The notes below the pieces were generated by a model. It was not told where the DNA came from and made no database searches. It was given only the letters and a program-made list of their open reading frames with translations. From Hypericibacter sp050729195 (GTDB lineage Bacteria; Pseudomonadota; Alphaproteobacteria; Dongiales; Dongiaceae): a stretch of 17,531 nucleotides of DNA. Shown here piece after piece: positions 1 through 7,900 of this stretch. Where the stretch lies: the NCBI RefSeq assembly GCF_050729195.1, contig NZ_JBOHKS010000256.1, positions 1 through 17,531 on the forward strand. The letters are read 5' to 3'. A program made the position numbers and the translations under genes. Each line of letters opens with the position of its first letter. Position 1 is the first letter of the stretch.

Positions 1-530
1 GCCGTGCCCCAATCGACGGTGGCGAGCCAGCCGGCATTGCAATGGGTCAGGATATTGACCGGCTGGCCCTGGGGCTTGCCGGCGGCGGCCTGTTCGATGA
101 GCCGCAATCCATGCCCGCCGATGCCCTTGTTGATGGCGACGTCTTCCTCGCAGATCTCGGCCGCGAGACGGCGGGCGAGGTCGGCGCGCTGCAAGGCGGG
201 CTGGTTCCGCAAGGCCTCGCGGACCCGATCCAGGGCCCAGCGCAGATTGATCGCGGTCGGGCGGGTCGCGGCCAGGAGGCCATGGGCCCGGTCGAGCGCG
301 TCGTCGCCGGGATCGGCCTGCGCCGCCAGCCACAGGCCATAGGCGCCGGCGGCACCGATCAAGGGGGCGCCCCGGACCAGCATGTCGCGGATGGCCCGCG
401 CCATCCCCTCGACGTCTCGCAGCCGGACGGTCTCGAAGGCGAAAGGCAGCTGGGTCTGGTCGATGATGCGCACGGAGCGCCCATCCGGGTCGGGCCAGAT
501 GGTTCGATTGGGCGCACCGCCAACTTTCAT
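1..530 (-). CDS. mtnA: S-methyl-5-thioribose-1-phosphate isomerase, N-terminal part (runs off left edge)
   Basis: The enzyme isomerises 5-methylthioribose 1-phosphate to 5-methylthioribulose 1-phosphate in the cytosolic methionine salvage pathway. The minus strand is open from ATG at 530 to the window edge, giving 176 complete codons, roughly the first half of a family member of about 360 residues. Family signatures are visible: IRDMLVRGAPLIGAAGAYG near residues 47-65, INLRWALDR near 94-102, and ILTHCNAG at 160-167. Cys164 in that last motif corresponds to the catalytic cysteine of characterised MtnA proteins. Eukaryotic initiation factor 2B subunits share the fold, but the RGAP and THCNAG motifs favour MtnA. 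The start is supported by AAGGAG ending six bases before the ATG. The gene is divergent from the H-NOX operon. No other salvage gene lies in the window. Confidence 0.93.
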   Translation of the reverse strand, partial: MKVGGAPNRTIWPDPDGRSVRIIDQTQLPFAFETVRLRDVEGMARAIRDMLVRGAPLIGAAGAYGLWLAAQADPGDDALDRAHGLLAATRPTAINLRWALDRVREALRNQPALQRADLARRLAAEICEEDVAINKGIGGHGLRLIEQAAAGKPQGQPVNILTHCNAGWLATVDWGT

Positions 531-822
531 CGCCACTCCTTCAGCCGGATCCGATCGCTCGGCAGACTATTCCAAGGTCTTGGTGTGATTAAGAGAATGA
601 TCACGAGAGAAAACGGCAAGCAACATTGAACGTCCGACCAATAAGCCGCGGCGACCTCACTGGGAATCGCGATCCGTTGTCAGCGGTTCGGTGCCCAATA
701 TACGGCCGGTTCCCAGGGAATTGAGGCTTTCTTCAGCCTTATTGACCTAAAAAACTCGTCTCGCGGGACAATTTTGGTATCGCGGCGATCAGGGACCACC
801 GCCGCTGCCAGCAGGGGGACGC
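531..822. other. Divergent intergenic region between mtnA and the H-NOX operon
   Basis: No credible ORF, RNA gene or SAM riboswitch fold is recognised here, and promoters for both directions should lie in it. An inverted repeat GTGAT-N10-ATCAC covers 585-604, about 55 bases upstream of the mtnA start. A short AGGCT/AGCCT inverted repeat with a 6-base loop lies near 723-738. The spacing of the 585-604 repeat does not match a CRP site (TGTGA-N6-TCACA), and I see no clear FNR/Dnr box (TTGAT-N4-ATCAA). Confidence 0.5.
677..704 (+). promoter_or_regulatory. Candidate sigma70-type promoter for the H-NOX operon
   Basis: TTGTCA at 677-682 (five of six consensus bases) is followed after 16 bases by TATACG at 699-704 (four of six). 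It would give a leader of roughly 110 bases before the GTG at 823. A competing pair, TTGACC at 742-747 and GACAAT at 767-772, has a poor 19-base spacing. The call rests only on sequence resemblance. Confidence 0.3.
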
Positions 823-1368
823 GTGAAGGGCATCGTTTTCAATCTGCTTGAAGAAGTGGTGATCGCGCATCACGGCGAGGATACCTGGGACACGCTGCTG
901 GATGCGGCAGGTCTCGACGGCACTTATACCTCGCTCGGCAGTTACCCGGACGGCGATATCGGCAAGCTGGTCGCGGTCGCCGCCAAGGCGCTGGGCATCT
1001 CAGAGATCGAGGTGCAGCGCTGGTTCGGGCGGGAAGCCATGCCCCTCCTGGCGAAGCGTTATCCCGGTTTCTTCACGCCGCACAATTCCGCGCGCAATTT
1101 CATCGTCAGCGTGAACAACATCATTCATCCGGAGGTCCGCAAGGTCTATCCGGGCGCCGACGTGCCGACCTTCGAGTTCAAGCCGGCCGAGGATGGGAGC
1201 CTGGTGATGGGCTACCACTCGCTCCGTCGCCTCTGTGCGCTGGCGCAGGGCTTCATCGAAGGCGCCGCCGTTCATTTCCACGAAACCGCCGAGGTCGACC
1301 ACCTCGAATGCATGCATCACGGCAAGGCGCAATGCACCATGCGCATCACCTTCAGCCAGGCCGCCTGA
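823..1368 (+). CDS. Stand-alone H-NOX (HNOB) haem nitric-oxide sensor
   Basis: This is a 181-residue soluble haem protein of the H-NOX family, the usual length for the stand-alone bacterial form. It begins MKGIVFN, typical of the family, from a GTG preceded by AGGGGGA. The proximal haem ligand is His102 in IHPEVRKVYPG, and the haem-propionate motif Y-x-S-x-R is Y131, S133 and R135. Residues 139-140 are Ala-Leu, so the distal tyrosine that stabilises O2 in Thermoanaerobacter H-NOX is missing, which implies a NO-selective sensor. C138, H160, C163 and C171 sit where some relatives have a Cys4 zinc site. Stand-alone H-NOX proteins normally control an adjacent histidine kinase or c-di-GMP enzyme. 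Here a GGDEF-EAL gene starts 7 bases after the stop, so the partner is almost certainly that protein. There is no signal peptide or membrane segment. Confidence 0.95.
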   Translation: MKGIVFNLLEEVVIAHHGEDTWDTLLDAAGLDGTYTSLGSYPDGDIGKLVAVAAKALGISEIEVQRWFGREAMPLLAKRYPGFFTPHNSARNFIVSVNNIIHPEVRKVYPGADVPTFEFKPAEDGSLVMGYHSLRRLCALAQGFIEGAAVHFHETAEVDHLECMHHGKAQCTMRITFSQAA

Positions 1369-1375
1369 TCGACCC

Positions 1376-3439
1376 ATGGACGGATCCATTGCAGATCACG
1401 CCGTAGAGACGGACAAGCTGCGTCGACGTCTCGATCGCGAGCGCAGGGCTCGCGTCGAGGCGGAGGGCATCGCCGAGCGCGGCTTGCGCGAGCTTTACGA
1501 GAAGCAGAAGCAGCTCGAGTTGCTGGAGGCCGTCGCGGTCTTCGCCAACCAGGCCGCATCGGTACGCGACGCGCTCAGATTCGCCATCGCCCGGATATGC
1601 GAATTCACCGGCTGGCCTTTGGGCCATGTCTGCTTGGTGGAGGCCGTCGACGCGACCCCCTGCATGGTCTCGACCAACATCTGGTGCGGCGCTGAAGCCA
1701 AAAGCTTGCAGGGTTTCCACCAGGAGACGGACAGGATGCGATATCTGTCGGGGGTTGGCTTGCCCGGCCGGGTGCTCGCCACCGGCACGCCCACCTGGAT
1801 TGTCGACGTGGCGACCGACGAAGGGTTTATCCACACCAAGTCGGCGCAAGCCGCGGGTCTCAAATCCGCCTTCGGCTTTCCGGTCATGGTCCATACCGAA
1901 GTGGCCGCCGTGCTGGAGTTCTTCTCCGACACCCAGCTGCAGCCGGACACCACCTTGCTGTGGCTCACGGCGCAGATCGGAACCCAGCTCGGGCGCGTGG
2001 TCGAGCGGCAGCGGTCGGATGAGAAGTTGATCCATGATGCCTCCCACGATCCGCTGACGGGGCTGCCCAACCGCGCGCTCTTCCTGGACCGGCTGACGCG
2101 GGCGATCGCGCGCAACAAACGCAATCCGGATGCGAACTTCGCGGTGCTCTTCGTCGATCTCGACCGCTTCAAGGTGGTCAATGACAGCCTCGGCCACCTG
2201 GCCGGCGACAGCCTCATCATCGAGGTGGCGACCCGTTTCCAGGCCTCGCTGCGCCAGACCGACATGGTCGCACGTCCCAATGCGGTGCCGGCGGGGCGCC
2301 TTCGCGCCGAGACCGTGGGTTCCGGCTTGGCGGGCGATGGCGGGAGCGAGACTTACGACACCCTGGCGCGCCTCGGCGGCGACGAGTTCACGGTGCTGCT
2401 GGACGACATCCAGGATTTGAGCGATGCGGTCCGTATCGCGGATCGCCTGCTGGCATCGCTGCGCCTGCCCTTCACGCTGCAGGAACAGGAAATCTATGTC
2501 GAGGCCAGCATCGGCATTGCCCTGAGCGCCACCGGTTACGCGGCGGCCGACGAGGTGCTGCGCGATGCCGACCTGGCCATGTACCGCGCCAAGGCGCTGG
2601 GCAAGAGCCGCTACGAAGTCTTCGACCGGACCATGCATGTGCAGGCGATGGGCCAGCTGGCGCTCGAGACCGACCTGCGCCGGGCCCTTCAGAACCAGGA
2701 ATTCATCCTGCATTACCAGCCGATCGTCGATCTGCGCACGGGCGATATTACCGGACTCGAGGCCCTGGTGCGCTGGCAGAAATCCGAGACGGAGCTGATC
2801 TATCCGGGCGACTTCATCCCCGTCGCCGAGGACACCGGGCTCATCCTCCATCTGGGGATGTGGGTGCTGCGCGAAGCTTGCGAGCGGACACGGGCCTGGC
2901 AGCTGCAGTTTCCGCGCGAGCGGCCCTTGACGATCAGCATCAATGTATCGGGCCGTCAATTCGCGCAGCCGGATCTGGTGCCGCAGATCCGGCATATCAT
3001 CGAGGACACCGGCATCGACCCGGAAACCGTCCGGCTGGAACTGACGGAAAGCGTGACGATGGCCAATGCGGAACGCGCGATCAGCGTGCTGGAGCAGCTG
3101 CGGTCCCTTGGCGTGCGCATCAGCATCGACGATTTCGGCACCGGCTATTCGTCGCTCAGCTATCTGCACCGCTTTCCCCTGGACGTGCTCAAGATCGACC
3201 GATCCTTCGTGCTGCAGATGGACAATGCGAAGGAGGGGCTTCAGATCGTTCACACGATCCTGAGCCTCGCCCGCAACTTGAAAATGGAAGTGGTCGCCGA
3301 GGGTGTCGAGACGGACAGGCATCTGAGCAAGCTGCGTGCGCTCGGCTGCGAAGCCGGGCAGGGCTACTATTTCTCCCGGCCGGTCAATGTCGCCGGCATT
3401 CAAACGCTCCTCGCCTCGCCGCCGGATTGGGGCTGCTGA
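1376..3439 (+). CDS. GAF-GGDEF-EAL cyclic-di-GMP enzyme, probable H-NOX partner
   Basis: This is a cytosolic 687-residue protein that may make and/or break cyclic di-GMP. A charged coiled coil (residues about 10-55) leads into a GAF-like domain (about 56-210), a GGDEF domain (about 215-415) and an EAL domain (about 430-680). The GGDEF signature at 334-338 is intact. EAL residues expected for phosphodiesterase activity are present: E462 in EAL, N523, E555, D585-D586 in DDFGTGYSSL, K606 and E642. Residues 301-332 are an insert between DMVAR and LGGDEF, which moves the inhibitory-site motif RQTD (293-296) away from the active site. I chose ATG 1376 because an upstream in-frame ATG at 1235 lies deep inside the H-NOX gene and homology begins with the coiled coil. 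There is no transmembrane helix, so input probably comes from H-NOX docking on the coiled coil or GAF, as inferred for other H-NOX/GGDEF-EAL pairs such as that of Shewanella woodyi. Confidence 0.93.
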   Translation: MDGSIADHAVETDKLRRRLDRERRARVEAEGIAERGLRELYEKQKQLELLEAVAVFANQAASVRDALRFAIARICEFTGWPLGHVCLVEAVDATPCMVSTNIWCGAEAKSLQGFHQETDRMRYLSGVGLPGRVLATGTPTWIVDVATDEGFIHTKSAQAAGLKSAFGFPVMVHTEVAAVLEFFSDTQLQPDTTLLWLTAQIGTQLGRVVERQRSDEKLIHDASHDPLTGLPNRALFLDRLTRAIARNKRNPDANFAVLFVDLDRFKVVNDSLGHLAGDSLIIEVATRFQASLRQTDMVARPNAVPAGRLRAETVGSGLAGDGGSETYDTLARLGGDEFTVLLDDIQDLSDAVRIADRLLASLRLPFTLQEQEIYVEASIGIALSATGYAAADEVLRDADLAMYRAKALGKSRYEVFDRTMHVQAMGQLALETDLRRALQNQEFILHYQPIVDLRTGDITGLEALVRWQKSETELIYPGDFIPVAEDTGLILHLGMWVLREACERTRAWQLQFPRERPLTISINVSGRQFAQPDLVPQIRHIIEDTGIDPETVRLELTESVTMANAERAISVLEQLRSLGVRISIDDFGTGYSSLSYLHRFPLDVLKIDRSFVLQMDNAKEGLQIVHTILSLARNLKMEVVAEGVETDRHLSKLRALGCEAGQGYYFSRPVNVAGIQTLLASPPDWGC

Positions 3440-3759
3440 TTCCTGCGTGGGATTGTCGCGGGGCCGGTACCGGTCCCGCCGGAGCAGGAGTTCTCCAGTC
3501 CTGATCCGATCATTCTAGAGCCGCCTCGCCGGACCTTTTATGTAAGTCATGAAAGATCGGAAAGGGCGCTCTCCTTCTGCCTGTCCCCGTCTTAATTTGC
3601 GCGAATGCTGCGGCGCACCATTTGATGGAGGGAGGGGCATGGTGGAACTTCTTTCCTCCGCTTACATGGCCTGCGCCGGCGGTCGTCCTGAAACGGAAAT
3701 GATTCGAGCGGCCCGGATGGGGCGATCCTGTGGTCCAGGCTCGTTGGATAGAGTTACCG
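3440..3759. other. Intergenic region before the efflux operon
   Basis: These 320 bases separate the signalling operon from the efflux genes. They hold the hairpin at 3458-3479 and, at 3627-3637, an unusually strong Shine-Dalgarno-like GGAGGGAGGGG just before an ATG at 3639. That ATG opens a 73-codon frame ending at 3860, inside the adaptor gene in another frame. CCTCC at 3655-3659 could pair with the purine tract. No convincing -35/-10 pair was found, though a promoter for the efflux genes is expected here. Confidence 0.4.
3458..3479 (+). terminator. GC-rich hairpin after the GGDEF-EAL gene, possible terminator
   Basis: GCGGGGCCGG at 3458-3467 pairs with CCGGTCCCGC at 3470-3479, ten pairs with one G-U, around a TA centre, 18 bases after the stop codon. 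No T run follows, so it is not a classical intrinsic terminator. It could be a 3'-end stabilising hairpin or part of a Rho-dependent site. Confidence 0.4.
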
Positions 3760-4974
3760 ATGACAAATCCGAGATCCTCATCGCGCCGGCGACCGCGGCT
3801 GATTTCCGCACTCGCAGCCATCGTCATCCTCGGCGGTGGTTATCTGATCTGGTGGCATAGCGGTTGGGCGCCGGGATCCGATGCCGCGACCGCGCCGCCG
3901 CCACCCCTTGCGATACCCGTCCAGATCGCCACCGCCACGACACGCGATGTGCCGCATTATCTGAATGGTCTCGGCACGGTGCAGGCTTTCAATACCGTCA
4001 CCGTGAAACCCCGGGTCGATGGCGAGCTGCAGAAAGTGGCCTTCACCGAAGGTCAGACCGTGAAAACGGGCGATCTGCTGGCGATCGTCGACCCGCGACC
4101 TTTCCAGGCGGTTCTGGACGGGGCGGTCGCCAAGAAGGTGCAGGACGAAGCCCAGATCGCCAATGCGAAGCGCGATCTGCAGCGTTTCGAGGATCTCGCC
4201 AAGCAAGGCTATGCGGCCCAACAGCAGGACGATACGCAGCGCGCCCTCGTCGCCCAGCTCAATGCGCAGATCATCGGCGACCAGGCCGCGATCGACAACG
4301 CCCAGACACAGCTCGACTACACCACCATCACCTCGCCGATCGACGGACGGACGGGGATCCGGCTTGTCGATCAGGGCAACATCGTCCATGCGTCCGATCC
4401 CAACGGCCTGGTTGTGGTCACCCAGGTCGCGCCGATCTCCGTCATTTTCACCCTGCCCGAGGACGATCTGGATCCGGTGCGCAACGGAATGGCGAACGGC
4501 GACGTTTCCATCAGCGTCGTGAGCAGCGACGGCAGCAAGGAGATCGCGACGGGCAGGTTGGCGCTGATCGACAACGAGATCGACCAAACCACAGGAACGA
4601 TTCGCCTGAAGGGTACCTTCTCCAACAAGGACGGCGCCCTCTGGCCCGGCGAGTTCGTGAATATCCGCCTGCTGGCCGATACGGAACGGAATGTGACGAC
4701 GATCCCGGCGCCTGCGCTTCAACGGGGGCCGGATGGCTACTCGGTCTTCGTCGTCAAGGCCGATGGAACTGTGGATATCCGCAGGCTCAAGGTCGGGCAA
4801 ATTGCCGATGGCGTTGCGGTGATCGAAGACGGCCTCGCCGCCGGGGAAAAGGTCGTAACCGCGGGGCAGTACCGCCTTCAGCTGGGTTCGCTGGTCGAGG
4901 ACAGGAGTGCAGGAGCCGCGCCGGCAGTGGCACCCACGGTCGCATCCACTCAGAGTTCCAGCACAGCGCCCTAG
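3760..4974 (+). CDS. RND efflux periplasmic adaptor (membrane fusion protein), MdtA-like
   Basis: This 404-residue protein would bridge an RND pump to an outer-membrane channel. After a basic N-terminus it has one hydrophobic segment (about 14-31) that can serve as an uncleaved anchor or signal. Next come a lipoyl/barrel-sandwich first half (about 82-112, with VKPRVDGELQKV and EGQTVKTGDLL), an alpha-helical hairpin (about 115-185), the second lipoyl half (TTITSPIDGRTGIRLVDQG, about 188-206) and the beta-barrel and membrane-proximal domains to about 380. An Ala/Pro/Ser-rich tail ends it. TSPIDGRTG with the VDQGN that follows is typical of the MdtA branch. An in-frame GTG at 3730 would add ten residues; I prefer ATG 3760 because the usual basic-hydrophobic N-terminus begins there, but neither start has a strong ribosome site. 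The pump gene starts 9 bases after the stop. Confidence 0.92.
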   Translation: MTNPRSSSRRRPRLISALAAIVILGGGYLIWWHSGWAPGSDAATAPPPPLAIPVQIATATTRDVPHYLNGLGTVQAFNTVTVKPRVDGELQKVAFTEGQTVKTGDLLAIVDPRPFQAVLDGAVAKKVQDEAQIANAKRDLQRFEDLAKQGYAAQQQDDTQRALVAQLNAQIIGDQAAIDNAQTQLDYTTITSPIDGRTGIRLVDQGNIVHASDPNGLVVVTQVAPISVIFTLPEDDLDPVRNGMANGDVSISVVSSDGSKEIATGRLALIDNEIDQTTGTIRLKGTFSNKDGALWPGEFVNIRLLADTERNVTTIPAPALQRGPDGYSVFVVKADGTVDIRRLKVGQIADGVAVIEDGLAAGEKVVTAGQYRLQLGSLVEDRSAGAAPAVAPTVASTQSSSTAP

Positions 4975-4983
4975 GAAGACGCG

Positions 4984-7900
4984 ATGGGAATTTCAAACGT
5001 CTTCATCCAACGCCCGGTCGCGACCTCGCTGCTGATGGCCGGGATGCTGCTGGTCGGAGTGGCGGCCTATCCGCTGTTGCCGGTTGCGCCCCTGCCGCAG
5101 GTGGAATTTCCGACCATCCAGGTGTCGGCACAGCTTCCGGGCGCCAGTCCGGAGACCATAGCCTCGTCGGTCACCCAGCCCCTGGAACGCCAGATCGGCC
5201 AAATCCCCGGCGTCACGCAGATGACGTCGAGCAGCACGCTCGGCAACAGCGCCATCACCGTCCAGTTCAATCTCAGCCGCAACATCGACGGGGCGGCGCA
5301 GGATGTGCAGACGGCGATCAATGCCGCGGGCGGCCAGTTGCCACAAGATCTGCCATCGCCGCCGACCTATCGCAAGGTCAACCCGGCGGATTCGCCGATC
5401 GTCGTTCTGTCGTTGACATCCGACACCTTGCCGCTGACCACGATCGACGACTATGCCGAGAATATCGTGGCTCAGCAGATCAGCCAGATCTCGGGCGTCG
5501 CCCAGGTGAGCATCGGCGGACAGCAGAAACCCGCGGTGCGGGTCCAGATCGATCCGGAGAAGATCGCATCGCTCGGCCTGTCTCTCGAGGATGTGCGGGC
5601 GAGCCTGGTCAATGCCACCACCAACAGCGCCAAGGGCACGATCGACGGCGCCACGCGGACCTTCACGATCTACGACAACGATCAGGTGCTCAAGGCCGAG
5701 CCCTGGAACGACATCATCGTCGCCTACCGGAATGGCGCCCCGGTTCGGGTCCGGGACATCGGTCAAGCCATAGACGGCCCGGAGAACGACAAGCTCGCGG
5801 CCTGGGCGAACGGCACGCGGGCCATTCTGCTTCCGGTCTATAAGCAACCGGGCGCCAATGTCATCGATACGGTGGCACAGATCGAGAAGGCATTGCCTCG
5901 GCTTCGGGCCGCGATTCCGGCCTCGATCAAGATCGCGGTGCCGGTCGACCGGACCCAGACCATCCGGGCCTCCATCTCGGACATCCAGTTCACCCTGGTC
6001 CTCTCCATCACCCTCGTGGTGCTGGTGATCTTCATCTTCCTGCGGAGTCTCTGGGCCACGGCCATCCCCAGCGTGACCGTGCCGCTGGCGCTGGCCGCGA
6101 CCGCCGCTCTGATGTATCCGCTGGGTTACAGCCTCGACAATCTGTCGCTGATGGCTCTCACGATATCGGTGGGCTTCATCGTCGACGATGCGATCGTGAT
6201 GCTGGAGAACATCCAACGCCATATCGAGGCAGGCCTGACGCCGATGCAGGCCGCGATCAAGGGATCGGGTGAAATCGGCTTCACCATCGTCTCGATCAGC
6301 CTGTCGTTGGTGGCCGTGTTCATTCCCTTGCTGCTGATGGGTGGGATCGTCGGCCGGCTGTTTCATGAGTTCGCCGTCACAGTGACCATGACCATTCTGG
6401 TCTCGGCCGTGGTGTCGCTCACCGTGACGCCGATGATGGCTTCGCGCGTCCTGCGCGGCGAGGCCGGTGTCAAGCATGGGCGCCTCTACCGGATGTCGGA
6501 GCATGCCTTCGACGCGCTACTGAACGCCTATCACCGGACCCTTGACCAGGCGCTCGCCCATCGCCGGATCACGCTCGCGGTCTTCTTCGCGACCCTGCTG
6601 GCCACGGGCTACGTGTTCGTGGCGATCCCCAAGGGGTTCTTCCCGCAACAGGATACCGGCTTCATCTTCGGCACCTCGGAAGCCGCCCAGGACATTTCCT
6701 TCGCGAATATGCGCGAGCACCAACTCGCGTTGGCCAAAATCGTCACGCAGGACCCGGCGGTCGCGAACGTCCTGATGAGCATCGGCTCGGGCGGCGCCCA
6801 GACTCAGAACAACGGCCGCATGTTCATCGCCTTGAAGCCGCAGAATCAGCGGGATGTTTCGGCCGATCAGGTGATCCGGCGGCTTCAGCCGAAGCTCGCC
6901 CAGATCGAAGGAGCGGCGCTCTTTCTGCAGGTCGCACAGGACATCAATGTCGGTGGCCGCTTGTCGCGTACCCAGTACCAGTACACGCTGCAGGACGCGG
7001 ATCTGAACGAGCTCAATGAATGGGCCCCGAAACTGCAGGCGAAGATGAAGACCCTGCCGGAGCTTCGCGACGTGGCAACCGATCAACAGACCGGCGGCGC
7101 GACTCTGACCGTGACGATCGATCGCGACCAGGCATCGCGCTTTGGCATCGAACCGCAATTGATCGACGACACGCTCAACGATGCCTATGGGCAACGGCAA
7201 GTGGCGCAATACTTCACCCAGCTGAACAGCTACCACGTGGTCATGGAGGTGACTCCCGATCAGGCCGCGAGCCCGAGGGATCTCAGCGGCCTTTATCTGC
7301 ATTCCCCGACGACGGGGCAGCAGGTGCCTCTGCTATCCCTCGTCAAATGGACGACGATGCCGACGGCCTTCCTGTCGATCAATCACCAGGCGCAGTTCCC
7401 GGCGGTCACGCTTTCCTTCAACTTGGCACCGGGCGCCGCCCTCAGCCAGGCGACAGCGGCGATAACCGCGGCCGAGGCGCAGATGAACATTCCCTCGACC
7501 GTGATCGGCACTTTCCAGGGCAATGCCCAGGCCTTTCAGACCTCGCTCGCCAGCGAGCCCTATCTCATCGCCGCGGCGATCGTCGTCATCTACATCATCC
7601 TGGGCGTACTCTATGAGAGCTACATCCATCCGCTGACGATTCTGTCGACCTTGCCGTCCGCGGCACTGGGCGCGCTCACCACACTGATGATCTTCGGTTT
7701 CGATTTCAGCCTGATCGCGCTGATCGGCGTGCTGCTGCTGATCGGCATCGTCAAGAAGAACGGCATCATGCTGGTCGATTTCGCCATCGAGGCGGAACGA
7801 CATCGAGGGCTGGATCCGGTCGCCGCCGTCCGCGAAGCCTGCCTGCTTCGCTTCCGGCCGATCATCATGACGACGATGGCCGCTATGCTCGGCGGTGTTC

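Noticed and set aside
531..660. Possible SAM riboswitch in the mtnA leader
   Set aside because: I could not recognise the conserved core of SAM-I or SAM-II elements; only a short dyad is present.
1235..1375. 47-residue upstream extension of the GGDEF-EAL protein
   Set aside because: It lies wholly within the H-NOX gene and the gap after it, in another frame, and is Arg/Pro-rich; ATG 1376 starts the expected coiled coil.
1352..3403. 683-codon open frame on the minus strand opposite the GGDEF-EAL gene
   Set aside because: It is an antisense shadow caused by high third-position GC; the translation has no domain signature, while the plus strand has intact GAF, GGDEF and EAL motifs.
3540..3667. 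ATGTAAG (3540-3546) and CTTACAT (3661-3667) inverted repeat
   Set aside because: Seven bases separated by more than 100 bases, with no mobile-element gene or duplicated target around it; easily coincidental.
3864..5843. 659-codon plus-strand frame spanning the adaptor and pump genes
   Set aside because: It is out of frame with two well-conserved proteins, very rich in Arg, Gly and Asp, and crosses their junction; a composition artefact.
4993..6504. Long minus-strand frames opposite the pump gene (also 6517-7302 and 7333-8091)
   Set aside because: They are low-complexity His/Arg/Asp-rich translations in the codon-complement frame of a real RND gene.
7459..7465. Another CGATAAC half-site like those in the LysR modules
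   Set aside because: It is a single half-site inside the pump coding sequence with no partner repeat or nearby promoter; likely chance.
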